The notes under the pieces: generated by a model
Told to the model about the DNA's origin: nothing
Databases searched by the model: none
The model's input: the letters and a program-made list of their open reading frames with translations, nothing else
Part shown: piece by piece, positions 5,726-6,707 of the stretch
Layout: every line of letters starts with the position of its first letter
Position numbering within the stretch: position 1 is the stretch's first letter
Made by a program: the position numbers and the translations under genes
NCBI GenBank assembly: GCA_029262955.1
Contig: JAJCYL010000396.1
Location: 1 to 6,707, forward strand
Direction of reading: 5' to 3'
DNA length: 6,707 nt
Source: Cytophagales bacterium
GTDB taxonomy: Bacteria > Bacteroidota > Bacteroidia > Cytophagales > Cyclobacteriaceae

Positions 5726-6707
5726 GCCAGTGCTTTCGCTAAGGTGATGGGAAACTGTTTTTTGACTTGTTGAGCAACAACTTGTCCCGAGATTATCGCC
5801 GGTGGAACCCCGGGTCCGGGAACAGTCAATTGTCCTGTATAAAATAAATTTTTAATTTTCTTGCTCCTCATAGATGGTTTGAGAATCGCTGTTTGTCTCA
5901 AAGTATTCGCAAGACCATAGGCATTGCCCTTGAAAGCATTGTAGTCCCGTACAAAATCATTTATACAGTAGCTTTTTTTGACTATAACATGTTTGGCTAT
6001 AGATTGTTTGGTTAGTCTTTCAAGCCTATCCATGACCAACTGATAATACTTCTGCCTGATCTCATCATTATCTTCCAAACCTGGGGCAATGGGAATTAAT
6101 ATCAATAGGTTCTCACATCCTTCGGGAGAAACTTCCGCATCTGTTTGTGAGGTTACTGAAACATAAAATAGTGGTTTGGAAGGCCATTGAGGGTTTTCAT
6201 AAATCTCACTGCCATGTATGCCGAAGTCCTCATCAAAGAAGAGATTATGATGCAAGAGATGTTTGAGTTTCTTATTAATGCCTAAATAAAAAATTAATGA
6301 CGATGGAGCCATCTCTCTTTTATCCCAATATTTCTTCGTGTATTTCCGATAAGGAGCAGCGATTAATTTTTGCTCAATGTGGTGGTAATCAGCTCCACCT
6401 ATGACGATATCCGCTGTGTGAATCTCATTGTTGGTAACCACCTTTGAGGCTATGCCATTGTCGACATCTATTTTTACAACATTCTGATTGAACTTGAAAG
6501 TCACACCTTTTTCATAGGCCAATGACACCAAACCCTCAACAATTTTATGCATTCCTCCTTCGGGGTACCATGTGCCTAATTTTATATCCGCATAATTCAT
6601 TAAGCTGTATAGAGCGGGAGTTTTTGCAGGCAAAGCACCTAAAAACAACACTGGAAATTCTAAGAGTTGAATTATGCGATCATTCTTGAAATATTTCCTA
6701 ATGTGCT
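5722..6707 (-). CDS. crtI: Phytoene desaturase, C-terminal two thirds (5' end cut by right window edge)
   Basis: CrtI is an FAD-dependent, membrane-associated desaturase that converts phytoene to lycopene by successive dehydrogenations. The reading frame is open from the right edge (first complete codon at 6705) to a TGA at 5724-5722, giving about 327 of the roughly 490 residues usual for the family. The N-terminal GxGxxG dinucleotide-binding fold and the true start lie outside. Visible family features are KLGTWYPEGGM near fragment residues 42-52 and the C-terminal flavin-binding signature FYTGQLTVPGPGVPP at about 288-302, followed by SGQVVAQQV. This TVPGPGVPP form is the one common in Bacteroidota CrtI. 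A GTG at 6651 is not a start, because conserved-looking protein (RKYFKNDRIIQLLEFP) continues upstream of it. The stop overlaps the crtB start by 4 nt. A related desaturase (CrtD type) is possible, but the position next to crtB favours CrtI. Confidence 0.95.
   Translation of the reverse strand, partial: HIRKYFKNDRIIQLLEFPVLFLGALPAKTPALYSLMNYADIKLGTWYPEGGMHKIVEGLVSLAYEKGVTFKFNQNVVKIDVDNGIASKVVTNNEIHTADIVIGGADYHHIEQKLIAAPYRKYTKKYWDKREMAPSSLIFYLGINKKLKHLLHHNLFFDEDFGIHGSEIYENPQWPSKPLFYVSVTSQTDAEVSPEGCENLLILIPIAPGLEDNDEIRQKYYQLVMDRLERLTKQSIAKHVIVKKSYCINDFVRDYNAFKGNAYGLANTLRQTAILKPSMRSKKIKNLFYTGQLTVPGPGVPPAIISGQVVAQQVKKQFPITLAKALA

Noticed and set aside
1..6707. Mobile elements, tRNA/rRNA genes, CRISPR arrays, defence or otherwise undescribed systems
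   Set aside because: Nearly every base is accounted for by seven conserved biosynthetic genes on one strand; I see no transposase, terminal inverted repeats, spaced repeats or RNA gene signatures.

Overview
The window is a stretch of ordinary bacterial chromosome. It is AT-rich and completely gene-packed, and all seven genes lie on the minus strand, so transcription runs from high to low coordinates. Several traits point to Bacteroidota, probably a pigmented, aerobic Cytophagales-like or related marine/soil member: a phytoene desaturase ending in the TVPGPGVPP-type motif, a single-chain CrtYcd-type lycopene cyclase, the short type of IspH, a fused aspartokinase/homoserine dehydrogenase, start sites mostly without a clear Shine-Dalgarno sequence, and a TAnnTTTG-like promoter box. 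The phylum is a reasonable inference; the order is a guess.

Right part (6707 down to 2828): a compact carotenoid operon, read as crtI (5' end cut off by the window), crtB, a CrtYcd-type lycopene cyclase, ispH and crtZ. crtI and crtB overlap by 4 nt (ATGA), crtB and the cyclase gene are 1 nt apart, the cyclase gene and ispH are separated by 48 nt, and ispH and crtZ by 2 nt. Together they encode a route in which IspH makes IPP/DMAPP, CrtB condenses GGPP to phytoene, CrtI desaturates it to lycopene, the cyclase forms beta-carotene and CrtZ hydroxylates it towards zeaxanthin. A GGPP synthase (crtE) and any ketolase or further modifying enzyme are not in the window.

Middle (2687-2827): a 141-nt intergenic region with no gene and no convincing terminator. 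It carries a small 10-bp direct repeat just upstream of thrA.

Left part (2686 down to 1): the start of a threonine operon. It holds a complete bifunctional aspartokinase/homoserine dehydrogenase (thrA) and, overlapping it by 11 nt, the first 72 codons of homoserine kinase (thrB), which runs off the left edge. ThrA catalyses the first and third steps from aspartate to threonine, and ThrB the step after homoserine.

Every gene belongs to a well-known family with its key residues present. I found no sign of a mobile element, CRISPR array, RNA gene or undescribed system. The points worth a second look are operon organisation and small regulatory details.
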